Shown: positions 1 to 8,102 of the stretch, piece after piece
How the letters are laid out: each line of letters begins with the position of its first letter
Numbering within the stretch: position 1 is the stretch's first letter
Origin: Soonwooa sp032078105
GTDB lineage: Bacteria; Bacteroidota; Bacteroidia; Flavobacteriales; Weeksellaceae
Length of the DNA stretch: 64,000 bases
NCBI GenBank assembly: GCA_046269235.1
Contig: JBJZOS010000001.1
Coordinates: 310,001 to 374,000 of the forward strand
Direction: 5' to 3'
Translations under genes and position numbers: made by a program
The notes under the pieces: generated by a model
Databases searched by the model: none
What the model saw: the letters and a program-made list of their open reading frames with translations, nothing else
What the model was told of the DNA's origin: nothing

Positions 1-212
1 CGCATGATGTTTTTGGTGTTGAGGCTAAGCGTTTGGTGGCCTTCATCGTCTTCGGACTCCTTCAAATATTTATCCGTAATGCCGTTAGTCAGTACGCTCA
101 AACTTTCTTTTTTGTTTTTAAAAGTTAAAAGATCTTCCATGTTTTTGATATCATCTCTCAGAAGTGCCTTTTTTCTTCTCAACTCATCTAGATTATTGTA
201 TTGGTGTGACAT
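1..212 (-). CDS. Hypothetical protein, N-terminal part only (runs off the window)
   Basis: An open frame starts with ATG at 212-210 on the minus strand and runs uninterrupted off the left edge, giving about 70 residues beginning MSHQYNNLDELRRKKALLRD. The visible part is charged and probably helical, with no signal peptide or membrane segment. It begins 2 bases after the stop of the holin-like gene (215-523), so the two are almost certainly co-transcribed with the YtxH gene. I do not recognise the family and infer no function. Small soluble proteins of this kind may follow YtxH/holin genes in flavobacteria, but that is recollection, not something shown here. Confidence 0.7.
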   Translation of the reverse strand, partial: MSHQYNNLDELRRKKALLRDDIKNMEDLLTFKNKKESLSVLTNGITDKYLKESEDDEGHQTLSLNTKNIM

Positions 213-214
213 AA

Positions 215-523
215 TTAACGGTTTAAAAAGTTAAGTACATTATTAGCAACGGTTTTTATCATTTTTTTTCTCATGCTAAGCACGATAATCATAATTAAAA
301 GATAGAATCCTGCAACGATCAAAAATCCGTACGAAAAATTATCTAAGGCTTGCCCAATAAGGAATGCAATTCCGAAATTTAATAAAATAATAAAGAATGC
401 AAATACAATAACCATCGTCATAATAAAGGTAATTATACCTGCAGATAAAGATGATTTTTCGATTAATTCAAGTCTTGCAAGGTCGATTCTTATATTAATA
501 TATTCCTTAAGTAAATCTATCAT
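215..523 (-). CDS. Holin superfamily III-like (DUF1469 type) membrane protein
   Basis: This 102-residue protein has a short amphipathic N-terminus, a long hydrophobic segment at about residues 29-57, a second at about 65-83, and a basic C-terminal tail (RKKMIK). Size and topology match the phage-holin-family / DUF1469 proteins of Bacteroidota, which are chromosomal and not tied to prophages. It sits between the YtxH gene and a small soluble protein gene on the same strand. No lysis genes are nearby, so I would not read it as a phage holin. A role in the envelope or stress response is inference from the YtxH neighbour. Confidence 0.75.
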   Translation of the reverse strand: MIDLLKEYINIRIDLARLELIEKSSLSAGIITFIMTMVIVFAFFIILLNFGIAFLIGQALDNFSYGFLIVAGFYLLIMIIVLSMRKKMIKTVANNVLNFLNR

Positions 524-560
524 AATAGATGTTTTAGTAAAGTTACAAAAATTTATAAAA

Positions 561-588
561 AAAGGAACTTAGTGGACTAAGTTCCTTT
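561..588 (-). terminator. Hairpin between the YtxH and holin-like genes
   Basis: A 13-bp perfect stem (561-573 pairing with 576-588) has a 2-base loop and is followed on the minus strand by a T-rich run. It lies 22 bases past the ytxH stop and 38 bases before the holin-like start. It probably terminates or attenuates transcription from the YtxH gene. Confidence 0.75.
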
Positions 589-610
589 ATAATTCACTCT
601 AGATTTGGGA

Positions 611-988
611 TTATTTCATTCCGTCTAGTTCTGTCTCTACATCTTTAACAACGTCAGTTGCTTTAGATACCATTTGATCTTTATACTTATCGTAACCTTC
701 TTTAACAGAAGATGCGATGTTGTTAGCAGTATCTTTAACTTGAGAAGATATTGTGTTGTATTTGTCTTTCACTTGGTCAGAAACGTTTCCGTATTGTTCT
801 TTAACTTTTTCTGACGTTCTGTGGTATTGTTCGTTAGCTTGGTCTTTGATGTCCTCAGCTTTCTTTTTAATTTTCTTTCTTGTTTCTTTTCCTTCTTCAG
901 GAGCGTAAAGAAGTCCCATTACTACGCCAACTGCTGCACCTGCTAATAGACCTGCTAAAATTCCTGCTGAGTTATTTTTTCTAGACAT
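611..988 (-). CDS. YtxH domain-containing protein
   Basis: This 125-residue protein starts MSRKNNSAGILAGLLAGAAV. A glycine/alanine-rich membrane segment spans about residues 8-28, followed by the motif GLLYAPEEGKETRKKI that is diagnostic of YtxH proteins. The rest is a long, highly charged amphipathic region with repeated VKxxY/VSDQVKDKYN-like units (about residues 45-115), resembling LEA/apolipoprotein-like helices. YtxH proteins are small membrane-anchored proteins linked to general stress in Firmicutes; in Bacteroidota the function is unknown. A hairpin follows the gene and the holin-like gene lies downstream. Confidence 0.88.
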   Translation of the reverse strand: MSRKNNSAGILAGLLAGAAVGVVMGLLYAPEEGKETRKKIKKKAEDIKDQANEQYHRTSEKVKEQYGNVSDQVKDKYNTISSQVKDTANNIASSVKEGYDKYKDQMVSKATDVVKDVETELDGMK

Positions 989-1097
989 AATGTGTGATTT
1001 TTTTTTGATTAACGTTTAACTTGATTAATTATGTTTTAAGAGTTACAACAAATGTACCAAAGGATTTTAAGATTGTATAAACTTTGTTAAATTATTG

Positions 1098-1769
1098 TTA
1101 CTTTATGTATGTAAGCATTAATTCGATAGTTTGTTCTTTGGTAAGATTAGAATTATCTATCAATATGGCATCATGTGCTTGACGAAGTGGCGCGATTTCT
1201 CTTTCAGAATCTATTTTGTCACGTTCAATAAGATTTTGTTTTACCTCTTCAATGCTAATATTTTCTCCAAAACTTAAAAGCTCGAGATGCCTCCTTTTCG
1301 ATCGTTCGTCAGTACTTGCGGTTAAGAAAAACTTGAAATCCGCATTAGGCAAAACCACTGTGCCAATGTCGCGACCATCCATAATGACACCTCCTTTTTT
1401 AGCCATATTCCTTTGCGTGTCAAGTAAGAAAGCGCGTACATCGGGAAGTTTTGCAACTTGACTAACATTGGCTGATACCTGTGGTTGACGTATTTCTTTA
1501 TCAATATTAACTCCGTTTAAGAATAACTGTAATTCATCATTCTTTTTTTCAAAAACTAAATTGATTTTTGGAAGATCACCTATTAATTGTTGAAGATCGA
1601 TCTTGTTATCTGCATTTTGACAATGGCTAAGTCCATAAAAAGTAATACCGCGATAAAGTGCGCCGGTATCCATGTGGATAAGCCCAAGACGTTTTGCGAT
1701 AACTTTGGAGATAGAACTTTTTCCAGTCGAAGAATAGCCATCGATGGCGATTACCCAATTTTTTGTCAT
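1098..1769 (-). CDS. cmk: (d)CMP kinase
   Basis: Cytidylate kinase phosphorylates CMP and dCMP with ATP in the cytoplasm. The 223-residue length fits the family. The P-loop GYSSTGKSS is at residues 11-19, followed by the CMP-binding MDTGALYRG, and MDGRDIGTVV and the LID-region arginines (ERDKIDSERE) lie in the C-terminal half. The minus strand upstream carries a TAAATTTG box at 1793-1786, a plausible -7 element for a start at 1769. porQ lies just upstream on the same strand, a pairing I recall as common in flavobacteria. Confidence 0.97.
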   Translation of the reverse strand: MTKNWVIAIDGYSSTGKSSISKVIAKRLGLIHMDTGALYRGITFYGLSHCQNADNKIDLQQLIGDLPKINLVFEKKNDELQLFLNGVNIDKEIRQPQVSANVSQVAKLPDVRAFLLDTQRNMAKKGGVIMDGRDIGTVVLPNADFKFFLTASTDERSKRRHLELLSFGENISIEEVKQNLIERDKIDSEREIAPLRQAHDAILIDNSNLTKEQTIELMLTYIK

Positions 1770-1861
1770 TTCTGAATTTCTGATACAAATTTAGAAATTT
1801 TAATAAGGAAAAAAACTATTGCAGATTAAAGAAATTTGGTTTTGAGAATTTGTTCAAAATT

Positions 1862-2881
1862 TTAACGACGATTTCCACTTATTTCAATAAGATCAAGACT
1901 TAGCCCAAACATATTGACATTGGATGAGTTATGATATCTCGCGTGCGAATAATCAAATTTGAAATAAGAAATTTTAATTCCAAAGCCCGCTGAAAGTCCC
2001 GAAAAATTTCTTTGATCGAGAATAGCCATTTCGTTACCACGTTTAACATTATAACCGAATCTTAAATTAAATGCTTGTTGGGGAAACAATTCGACACCAA
2101 GTGATAAATGATCTAAGACTTTTCTTCCAAAATTGACAGGTTGCCCATTAATATTGAAATCTTGGGAAATATTAAATTTTTGTAAATCGTGTATTGTCAC
2201 TGTAATAGCTGCCGGAAATTGTTCTAAAATCTTGGTATACCCCAAATCTATTCTAAAAGGTAAGTCTTCTCGAACACCATTAAAAGGCTTAAATTGATAA
2301 CCAAAATTACGAGCAACTAAAGTCAAAGTTTCATTAGAACGAGGATTGTGATAGGTTACACCTGCGTTTGCTGAAACTGCCATGGAGCTGTAGGTATCAA
2401 TTTTTGAAGTTATCAAATTAACGTTAGCGCCAACAGTCCATTCGTCTTCGAATTGATAAGCATAGCCAGCTCCAATCGAGGCATCCATTGCCGAAAAATC
2501 TCCAAGAATGTTGGCGGCTTCGTCTGTACGCGTCATTTTTCCGTAATCCATATAGCGTGCATTAATGGAAAAAAGGTGGCCTTGCTCCAAATCTTTAACA
2601 TAGCTTATGGTGCCAATGTTGGAATCTGCAAGATATGAAGCGTAGTTGACAGACACCATATTATCCATTTCCAAGTTCATCAACGATGGATTGGCTGCGG
2701 TCATGTTAACGTCGTAATCTCTTATGGATACAGCATCGCCGCCCAAAGCAGATTGTCTGGCAGATACAGGAATATTTAGAAAAGGATATACATTGGTACC
2801 TAACTGTGCATACACCAAACTACTGCATATCGCTAAAGATAAAATAGAAATCTTCTTCAAAGTCACTTCTCTTATTTGCAA
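1862..2881 (-). CDS. porQ: Type IX secretion system protein PorQ
   Basis: This 339-residue predicted outer-membrane beta-barrel has an N-terminal signal peptide ending near VYA-QLG. The start region NIPVSARQSALGGDA, and the later motif AANPSLM, are the FadL/UPF0164-like signature shared by PorQ and PorV. The rest consists of alternating strands ending with the aromatic-containing tail SLDLIEISGNRR. PorQ is needed for T9SS and cooperates with the PorU/PorV/PorZ attachment complex at the cell surface, and porV and porU lie at 56-61 kb. The ATG chosen gives a slightly long leader (MQIREVTLKK); a downstream GTG at codon 6 could be the real start. The gene diverges from pyrH. Confidence 0.88.
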   Translation of the reverse strand: MQIREVTLKKISILSLAICSSLVYAQLGTNVYPFLNIPVSARQSALGGDAVSIRDYDVNMTAANPSLMNLEMDNMVSVNYASYLADSNIGTISYVKDLEQGHLFSINARYMDYGKMTRTDEAANILGDFSAMDASIGAGYAYQFEDEWTVGANVNLITSKIDTYSSMAVSANAGVTYHNPRSNETLTLVARNFGYQFKPFNGVREDLPFRIDLGYTKILEQFPAAITVTIHDLQKFNISQDFNINGQPVNFGRKVLDHLSLGVELFPQQAFNLRFGYNVKRGNEMAILDQRNFSGLSAGFGIKISYFKFDYSHARYHNSSNVNMFGLSLDLIEISGNRR

Positions 2882-2959
2882 AAATAGATTTTTTTAAAAT
2901 TTAACAAAATATTTAGACGTTAAACTTATTTCTTCATAACGTAATTCTGTTGCATTCCT

Positions 2960-2967
2960 TATATTTG
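2960..2967 (+). promoter_or_regulatory. Bacteroidota -7 box upstream of pyrH
   Basis: TATATTTG matches the TAnnTTTG -7 consensus and lies about 80 bases before the pyrH ATG. No good -33 TTTG is visible at the expected spacing, so the site is supported by the -7 box and its position only. Confidence 0.5.
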
Positions 2968-3046
2968 CAACAGTAAAAATTTAAAAAAAATGAAAGCTTG
3001 TAATCAGCGTAACATTTTTTAATTAAAAATTCATAAAAAAGAAAAA

Positions 3047-3751
3047 ATGAAATATAAAAGAATCCTTTTAAAACTAAGTGGAGAAGCCTTAATGGGAGAA
3101 CGTCAATATGGTATTGATAACGATCGCCTTAAGGAATATGCGGATGAAATTAAAAAAGTTGTAGACAAAGGTTGCGAAGTAGCTATTGTTATTGGAGGAG
3201 GAAATATTTTCAGAGGATTGGCTGGTGCTGCCAAAGGTATGGATCGTGTGCAAGGCGATTACATGGGGATGTTAGCAACGGTTATCAACGGGATGGCTTT
3301 GCAAGGCGCTTTGGAAGATGCTGGTATCAAAACGAGACTTCAGTCAGCGATTGAAATGGATAAAGTTGCAGAACCTTTTATTAAAAGAAGAGCGGTTCGT
3401 CATTTAGAAAAAGGTAGAGTTGTTATTTTTGGAGCAGGTACTGGTAATCCATACTTTACGACAGATACAGCAGCGACGCTTCGTGCTATAGAAATCGATG
3501 CTGATGTTATCTTGAAAGGGACAAGAGTGGATGGTATCTACGATAGCGATCCTGAAAAAAATGCTGATGCTGTTAAATTTAATAGTCTTTCTTTCGAAGA
3601 AGTTTTCGAGAAAAATCTAAAAGTAATGGATATGACTGCATTTACTTTGAGTCATGAAAACAAATTGCCAATCATCGTTTTTGATATGAACAAACAAGGT
3701 AATCTTGCACGTCTTGTAGATGGCGAAATGATCGGTACATTGGTTAACTAA
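3047..3751 (+). CDS. pyrH: UMP kinase
   Basis: UMP kinase converts UMP to UDP with ATP, the step before CTP and dTTP synthesis, as a cytoplasmic hexamer of the amino-acid-kinase fold. The 234-residue length is typical. Visible motifs are LLKLSGEAL (phosphate binding) near residue 7, IGGGNIFRG at 49-57, and GTGNPYFTTDTAA in the UMP-binding part, with the C-terminal FDMNKQGNL. The start follows an A-rich leader typical of this phylum. frr follows after 101 bases, the widespread pyrH-frr pairing. Confidence 0.98.
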   Translation: MKYKRILLKLSGEALMGERQYGIDNDRLKEYADEIKKVVDKGCEVAIVIGGGNIFRGLAGAAKGMDRVQGDYMGMLATVINGMALQGALEDAGIKTRLQSAIEMDKVAEPFIKRRAVRHLEKGRVVIFGAGTGNPYFTTDTAATLRAIEIDADVILKGTRVDGIYDSDPEKNADAVKFNSLSFEEVFEKNLKVMDMTAFTLSHENKLPIIVFDMNKQGNLARLVDGEMIGTLVN

Positions 3752-3852
3752 TAATAAATCACTAGACTTGGAGTTTTTGTGATAAAACAATTATTATTGC
3801 AGGATTTCAAATTTTATAACAAAATTGTTAATTATCAAACTTTAAATAAATA

Positions 3853-4407
3853 ATGGAAGAATTAGAACTCATCACAGCATCGGTAAAGGAAGAGATGGAT
3901 GCTGCGCTTAAGCATTTGGATCATGCTTTTCAAAAAATCAGAGCGGGAAGAGCGTCAACAAGTATGGTACAAGATGTTATGGTAGAATATTACGGTTCTA
4001 TGACACCTCTTAACCAAGTTGCTAACGTATCTGTGCCAGATGCGATGACTATTTCTATTCAACCTTGGGATAGAGGAGCGGTTAATGCGATCGAAAAAGC
4101 GATTATCAACTCTAATTTAGGATTTGCACCTTCTAACAATGGTGATGTTATCATTCTTAATGTGCCACCTTTAACAGAAGAGCGTCGTAGAGATTTAGCA
4201 AAACAAGCTAAAGGCGAAGCAGAACAAAGCAAAATTGTTGTTAGAAACGCGCGCCAAGAAGGAATGAAGGATCTTAAAAAGTTGGAAGGTGTTTCTGAAG
4301 ACTTAATAAAAGGTGCTGAGAAAGATATTCAAGACCTTACAGATCAATATATTAAAAAAGTAGATGACGCTTTCAAAATTAAAGAAGCAGAGATTCTAAA
4401 AGTTTAA
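3853..4407 (+). CDS. frr: Ribosome recycling factor
   Basis: Together with EF-G, RRF splits the post-termination ribosome. The protein has 184 residues, the usual size. The conserved KIRAGRAST motif is at about 37, the hinge/domain-II sequence with GSMTPLNQVANVS follows, and the C-terminal three-helix region has LTEERRRDLAKQAK and VRNARQEGMKDLKK. It is the second gene of the pyrH-frr unit and is followed immediately by a strong intrinsic terminator. Confidence 0.98.
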   Translation: MEELELITASVKEEMDAALKHLDHAFQKIRAGRASTSMVQDVMVEYYGSMTPLNQVANVSVPDAMTISIQPWDRGAVNAIEKAIINSNLGFAPSNNGDVIILNVPPLTEERRRDLAKQAKGEAEQSKIVVRNARQEGMKDLKKLEGVSEDLIKGAEKDIQDLTDQYIKKVDDAFKIKEAEILKV

Positions 4408-4410
4408 AAA

Positions 4411-4449
4411 AAAAAGATTTAGAAATTTTCTAAATCTTTTTTTTTTTTT
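4411..4449 (+). terminator. Intrinsic terminator after frr
   Basis: The arms at 4411-4425 and 4427-4441 (aaaaagatttag / ctaaatcttttt) form a long AT-rich stem followed by a T run to 4449. It begins 3 bases after the frr stop codon and closes the pyrH-frr transcript. Confidence 0.92.
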
Positions 4450-4606
4450 ACTAAAAACGAAGTTTATTTAAATTTTCTTCAAATATATTTAAAAGATGTA
4501 AATTATTTACAAATTCTTAATTTTATTTATGAATTTTTTTGAAATTCACAATCGTTTTTTTTGTCTAAGATGATGTTATTATTTACTTTTTATTAAATAT
4601 TAATAT

Positions 4607-4614
4607 TATATTTG
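4607..4614 (+). promoter_or_regulatory. -7 box for the glutamate synthase-like gene
   Basis: TATATTTG lies 23 bases before the ATG at 4638, at the end of a strongly AT-rich 190-base gap after the frr terminator. No clear -33 TTTG is seen. Confidence 0.5.
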
Positions 4615-4637
4615 CTGGAATTTAATTTCCCTTAAAA

Positions 4638-6146
4638 ATGAGAGATAAATTCCTTACATGGGGACTGGTAGTAGTCCTTGCAACGACAGTTATTGCTGTT
4701 CTTATCAAAGCCCATTATTGGATTCCAATTACATTGGCTGCTATTTACATCTTAGGTATTTTCAATGCCACGCAGACCAAACATGCTATCTTAAGAAACT
4801 TCCCGGTATTAGGACTTTTCCGTTATATGCTGGAAGGGATTTCTCCCGAGATTCAACAGTATTTCATCGAGAGAGAAACCGATGGTAAACCTTTTCCAAG
4901 AAATCAAAGATCAGCAGCGTATCGTCGTGCAAAAAATATTAGCGACACTGTAGCTTTCGGGACTCAACTAGAAATCAACAATAGAAAATACGAAGGTATT
5001 AAGCATTCTATTTATGCTAAATCGCCATCGCACGAATTGCCAAGAACGACGATTGGTGGACCAGATTGTTTGCAACCTTACAGTGCATCATTATTTAATA
5101 TTTCCGCAATGTCTTTTGGTGCATTGTCTGACAGAGCACATATCTCGCTTAACAGAGGTGCAAAAAAAGGACAATTTTATCATAACACGGGTGAAGGAGG
5201 GATTTCTCCATACCACATGGAAGGTGGAGATTTGTGTTGGCAAATTGGTACAGGATATTTCGGATGTCGCGACGACGAAGGAAAATTCAACCCTGAATTG
5301 TTTACCAAATATGCAACAATGGAGAATGTGAAAATGATTGAGATTAAACTTTCTCAAGGTGCTAAGCCAGGTCACGGTGGGGTGCTTCCAGGGGTTAAAA
5401 ATACACCAGAGATTGCAGCAATCCGTCACGTAAAGCCAGGTATTACAGTATTGTCGCCTCCAGGGCATAGTGCATTCTCAACGGCTGCAGGCTTATTACA
5501 ATTCGTAAAACAACTTAGAGATTTGTCTGGAGGTAAACCAGTAGGTTTCAAACTTTGTATTGGTGATACTAAAGAATTTGAAGAAATCTGTGCACAGATG
5601 AATGTTCTCAAAATCTACCCAGATTTTATTACTGTTGATGGTGCTGAAGGTGGTACGGGTGCTGCGCCGCCAGAGTTTTCGGATGGTGTTGGTATGCCTT
5701 TGGAACCAGCTTTAATTTTTGTGAACTCGACGCTTAAAAACTTTAATGTTAGAGATAAAGTTAAAATTATCGCTTCTGGAAAAGTTTTGACGTCTTTAGA
5801 TATTTTGAGAGCCGTTGCTATGGGAGCAGATGCTTGTAATAATGCACGTGGATTTATGTTTGCTCTGGGTTGTATCCAAGCTTTACAATGTAACTCTAAC
5901 ACATGTCCTACAGGTGTTGCAACGCAAAAGAAAATGCTTATTAAAGGTCTTGATGTTACTGATAAAGCAGAACGTGTTTATCACTTCCACAAGAATACCT
6001 TACATACTTGTAATGAGTTGATTGCTGCGGCTGGTAGAACGTCTTATGACCAAGTTGACGCGTCGATGTTCATGAGAGGTGACGAGTTCGAACATTTATC
6101 AGATACTTATTTCCCAGACATTCTTAGTAATGTTAGAAAAAAATAA
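4638..6146 (+). CDS. FMN-binding glutamate synthase family protein (orphan, single domain)
   Basis: This 502-residue protein contains only the FMN-binding synthase domain of glutamate synthase. The N-terminus has two hydrophobic segments (about residues 7-24 and 29-45) that probably anchor it to the inner membrane. The synthase core shows GEGGISPYHMEGGD, QGAKPGHGG, SPPGHSAFSTAAG, a GAEGGTGAAPPEFSD loop and VKIIASGKV. The cysteine cluster CIQALQCNSNTCPTG (Cys412, 418, 423) is the CX5CX4C motif that binds a 3Fe-4S cluster. The glutaminase domain and the C-terminal GXGXG domain of full GltB are absent, and no gltD is beside it. It may make glutamate with ammonia or another electron partner; substrate and donor are unknown. 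It forms its own transcript. Confidence 0.92.
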   Translation: MRDKFLTWGLVVVLATTVIAVLIKAHYWIPITLAAIYILGIFNATQTKHAILRNFPVLGLFRYMLEGISPEIQQYFIERETDGKPFPRNQRSAAYRRAKNISDTVAFGTQLEINNRKYEGIKHSIYAKSPSHELPRTTIGGPDCLQPYSASLFNISAMSFGALSDRAHISLNRGAKKGQFYHNTGEGGISPYHMEGGDLCWQIGTGYFGCRDDEGKFNPELFTKYATMENVKMIEIKLSQGAKPGHGGVLPGVKNTPEIAAIRHVKPGITVLSPPGHSAFSTAAGLLQFVKQLRDLSGGKPVGFKLCIGDTKEFEEICAQMNVLKIYPDFITVDGAEGGTGAAPPEFSDGVGMPLEPALIFVNSTLKNFNVRDKVKIIASGKVLTSLDILRAVAMGADACNNARGFMFALGCIQALQCNSNTCPTGVATQKKMLIKGLDVTDKAERVYHFHKNTLHTCNELIAAAGRTSYDQVDASMFMRGDEFEHLSDTYFPDILSNVRKK

Positions 6147-6179
6147 TTGATATTAATGACTGTTTGATAGCAATATATA

Positions 6180-6212
6180 AAACCTGAATTCTTTTAATTC
6201 AGGTTTTTTTTG
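6180..6212 (+). terminator. Intrinsic terminator after the glutamate synthase-like gene
   Basis: An 11-bp stem (6180-6190 with 6196-6206, aaacctgaatt / aattcaggttt) is followed by a T run. Confidence 0.92.
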
Positions 6213-6214
6213 TT

Positions 6215-6222
6215 TATTTTTG
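6215..6222 (+). promoter_or_regulatory. -7 box for purB
   Basis: TATTTTTG fits TAnnTTTG and lies 26 bases before the purB ATG, directly after the preceding terminator. The -33 region overlaps the terminator and shows no clear TTTG. Confidence 0.45.
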
Positions 6223-6248
6223 TACATCTAAAAAAGTAAAAAGAAAGA

Positions 6249-7676
6249 ATGAATTCCTACAAAAATCCTCTTGAAGAACGCTACTCAAGTGAGGAAATGC
6301 TTTACAATTTTTCCCCGAATAATAAATTCAGAACTTGGAGACAATTATGGATAGCATTGGCTGAAATCGAAAAAGATTTAGGCCTTGAAATTTCTGATGA
6401 GCAGATATCTCAACTCAAAGAACAAGCCGAAAATATCGATTTTGATGCAGCCGCAGCTTACGAAAAAAAATTCCGACACGATGTTATGGCGCACGTTCAT
6501 GCCTATGGCGATGTTGCTCCGTTGGCGAAAGGAATTATCCATTTGGGTGCGACTTCGGCGTTTGTGGGAGACAATACCGATTTAATTCAGATTCGTGATG
6601 GTTTAAAAATCGTTAGAAAGCAGTTGGTGAATGTCATCAAAAAACTTTCGGATTTTGCCATCAAGTATAAAGACATGCCAACGCTTGGTTTCACGCACTT
6701 TCAACCAGCACAGTTAACAACAGTTGGGAAAAGAGCGACACTTTGGTTGCAGTCGCTAATTTTGGATTTCGAAGAATTAGAATTTTTCTTAGAAACGTTA
6801 AGATTCCGTGGCGTGAAAGGAACTACGGGAACAGCAGCGAGCTTCTTAGAGCTTTTCGATGGCGATTATTCCAAAGTGAAACATTTAGACAAAGAACTTT
6901 CCAGAAGATTCGGATTCGAAAAAGTTTTCGGCGTTTCTGGACAAACCTACGATAGAAAAATTGATGCAAAAGTGGTGGCTTTACTGTCAAACATTGCACA
7001 ATCTGCACACAAATTCACGAACGATTTGCGTTTGCTACAAAATTTGAAAGAAATTGAAGAACCTTTCGAGAAAAACCAAATTGGTTCCTCAGCAATGGCT
7101 TATAAAAGAAATCCGATGCGCTCGGAGAGAATTGGAGCATTGGCAAAATATGTGATGTCGCTGTCGTCAAGTTCGGCAATGGTGGCTTCTACACAATGGT
7201 TTGAGCGTACTTTGGACGATTCTGCAAACAAGCGTTTAACAATTCCGCAAGCCTTTTTGGCGATTGACGCTATTCTATTGATTTGGAATAACATTATGGA
7301 TGGTTTGGTCGTGTATGAAAACCGCATCCACAAGCACATTATGGAAGAATTACCTTTTATGGCGACGGAGTATGTGATTATGGAAGAAGTGAAAGCAGGT
7401 GGCGACCGTCAAGAAATTCACGAAATTATCCGCGTTCACTCGATGGAGGCTTCTAAGAAAGTAAAAATGGAAGGAAAAGAAAACGATCTTATTGAAAGAT
7501 TAATGAATGACACTTCCCTAAAAATGGATAAATCGAAGATTGCAGAAGTGATGGATCCTAAGAACTTCATCGGTTTTGCACCTATTCAAACAGAAGAATT
7601 TATCCAAAACGAAGCCAAGCCAATCACCGATAAATATTCGGAATTAATAGGCCTGGAAGCAGATTTAAAAGTATAA
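6249..7676 (+). CDS. purB: Adenylosuccinate lyase
   Basis: PurB releases fumarate from SAICAR and from adenylosuccinate in purine synthesis. The protein has 475 residues and is cytoplasmic. The fumarase/aspartase-superfamily signature GSSAMAYKRNPMRSE is at residues 279-293. The substrate-binding HLGATSAFVGDNTD is near 96-109 and the general-acid region GFTHFQPAQLTTVGKR is near 150. The C-terminal part has MATEYVIMEEVKAGGDRQEIHE, typical of this enzyme. purL, another purine gene, lies downstream but is separated by a terminator and a 350-base repeat region, so the two are probably transcribed separately. Confidence 0.97.
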   Translation: MNSYKNPLEERYSSEEMLYNFSPNNKFRTWRQLWIALAEIEKDLGLEISDEQISQLKEQAENIDFDAAAAYEKKFRHDVMAHVHAYGDVAPLAKGIIHLGATSAFVGDNTDLIQIRDGLKIVRKQLVNVIKKLSDFAIKYKDMPTLGFTHFQPAQLTTVGKRATLWLQSLILDFEELEFFLETLRFRGVKGTTGTAASFLELFDGDYSKVKHLDKELSRRFGFEKVFGVSGQTYDRKIDAKVVALLSNIAQSAHKFTNDLRLLQNLKEIEEPFEKNQIGSSAMAYKRNPMRSERIGALAKYVMSLSSSSAMVASTQWFERTLDDSANKRLTIPQAFLAIDAILLIWNNIMDGLVVYENRIHKHIMEELPFMATEYVIMEEVKAGGDRQEIHEIIRVHSMEASKKVKMEGKENDLIERLMNDTSLKMDKSKIAEVMDPKNFIGFAPIQTEEFIQNEAKPITDKYSELIGLEADLKV

Positions 7677-7681
7677 ATTTG

Positions 7682-7708
7682 ATGCAGTCTCGTCGGCTGC
7701 ATTTTTGT
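7682..7708 (+). terminator. Terminator after purB
   Basis: A short GC-containing stem (atgcag at 7682-7687 with ctgcat at 7697-7702, extendable inward by weaker pairs) is followed by atttttgttttt. It starts 6 bases after the purB stop. Confidence 0.8.
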
Positions 7709-7713
7709 TTTTA

Positions 7714-7782
7714 TGGCAGCTTTTCCGCCCTCCGTTCCCGCTTTTCTTATTTTCTTCAAAAATAAGAAAGAGCTCCACTCAG
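7714..7782. repeat. Palindromic intergenic repeat, part 1
   Basis: The block starts ggcagcttttccgccctcc and ends ggtcgggctgc, so its outer ends are roughly complementary. The centre is a strong hairpin: gcttttcttatttt at 7740-7753 pairs with aaaataagaa(agagc) from 7758. Its C/G content is well above the surroundings. I recall similar gcagc...gggctgc palindromes scattered between genes in Chryseobacterium-type genomes; the copy number here cannot be checked. There is no coding potential. Confidence 0.6.
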
Positions 7783-7857
7783 GTCGGGCTGCGAGAGATT
7801 CGATGTTAAAAACATTAAAAGAAAATGTTATTTCGAATAGAGAAAGTAAAATAAAGA

Positions 7858-8009
7858 ATTGTCATTTCGAACGTTATGAGATGAAGTGAGAAATCTCCGT
7901 TTCAAAGCGGTTAATTCTCAAAAAATGCGAGAGAGAATGAAAAGTGAAATTTTCTTTATCGTCGTTACGAAACATTATTTAGCAGAAGCGAACGAAGTTA
8001 AATGACAAT
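7858..8009. repeat. Inverted-repeat-bounded intergenic element, part 2
   Basis: A 10-bp perfect inverted repeat, attgtcattt at 7858-7867 and aaatgacaat at 8000-8009, bounds about 152 bases. Inside are tcatttcgaacg and gtgagaaatct words, resembling the tcatttcgaa...agtgagaaatct repeats I recall as dispersed in Bacteroidota. There is no ORF of note. It could be a small non-autonomous repeat of the MITE/REP kind. No flanking target duplication was obvious to me. Confidence 0.5.
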
Positions 8010-8102
8010 AGAAAAATGTAAAAAGTAAAAGTAGTCTAGAATCTCGATTCGCGGCTTTTGAAACCTAACGAAGTGCTTAGGTAAAACCAATCTAATAAGA
8101 AA

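Noticed and set aside
215..523. Phage holin, hence a prophage
   Set aside because: No lysis, capsid, tail or integrase gene is nearby. The protein matches the chromosomal holin-III/DUF1469 type found next to YtxH genes.
5091..5468. 125-residue open frame antisense to the glutamate synthase-like gene
   Set aside because: It lies wholly inside a well-conserved coding frame on the other strand, and its Cys/Trp/His-rich composition is that of a mirror frame.
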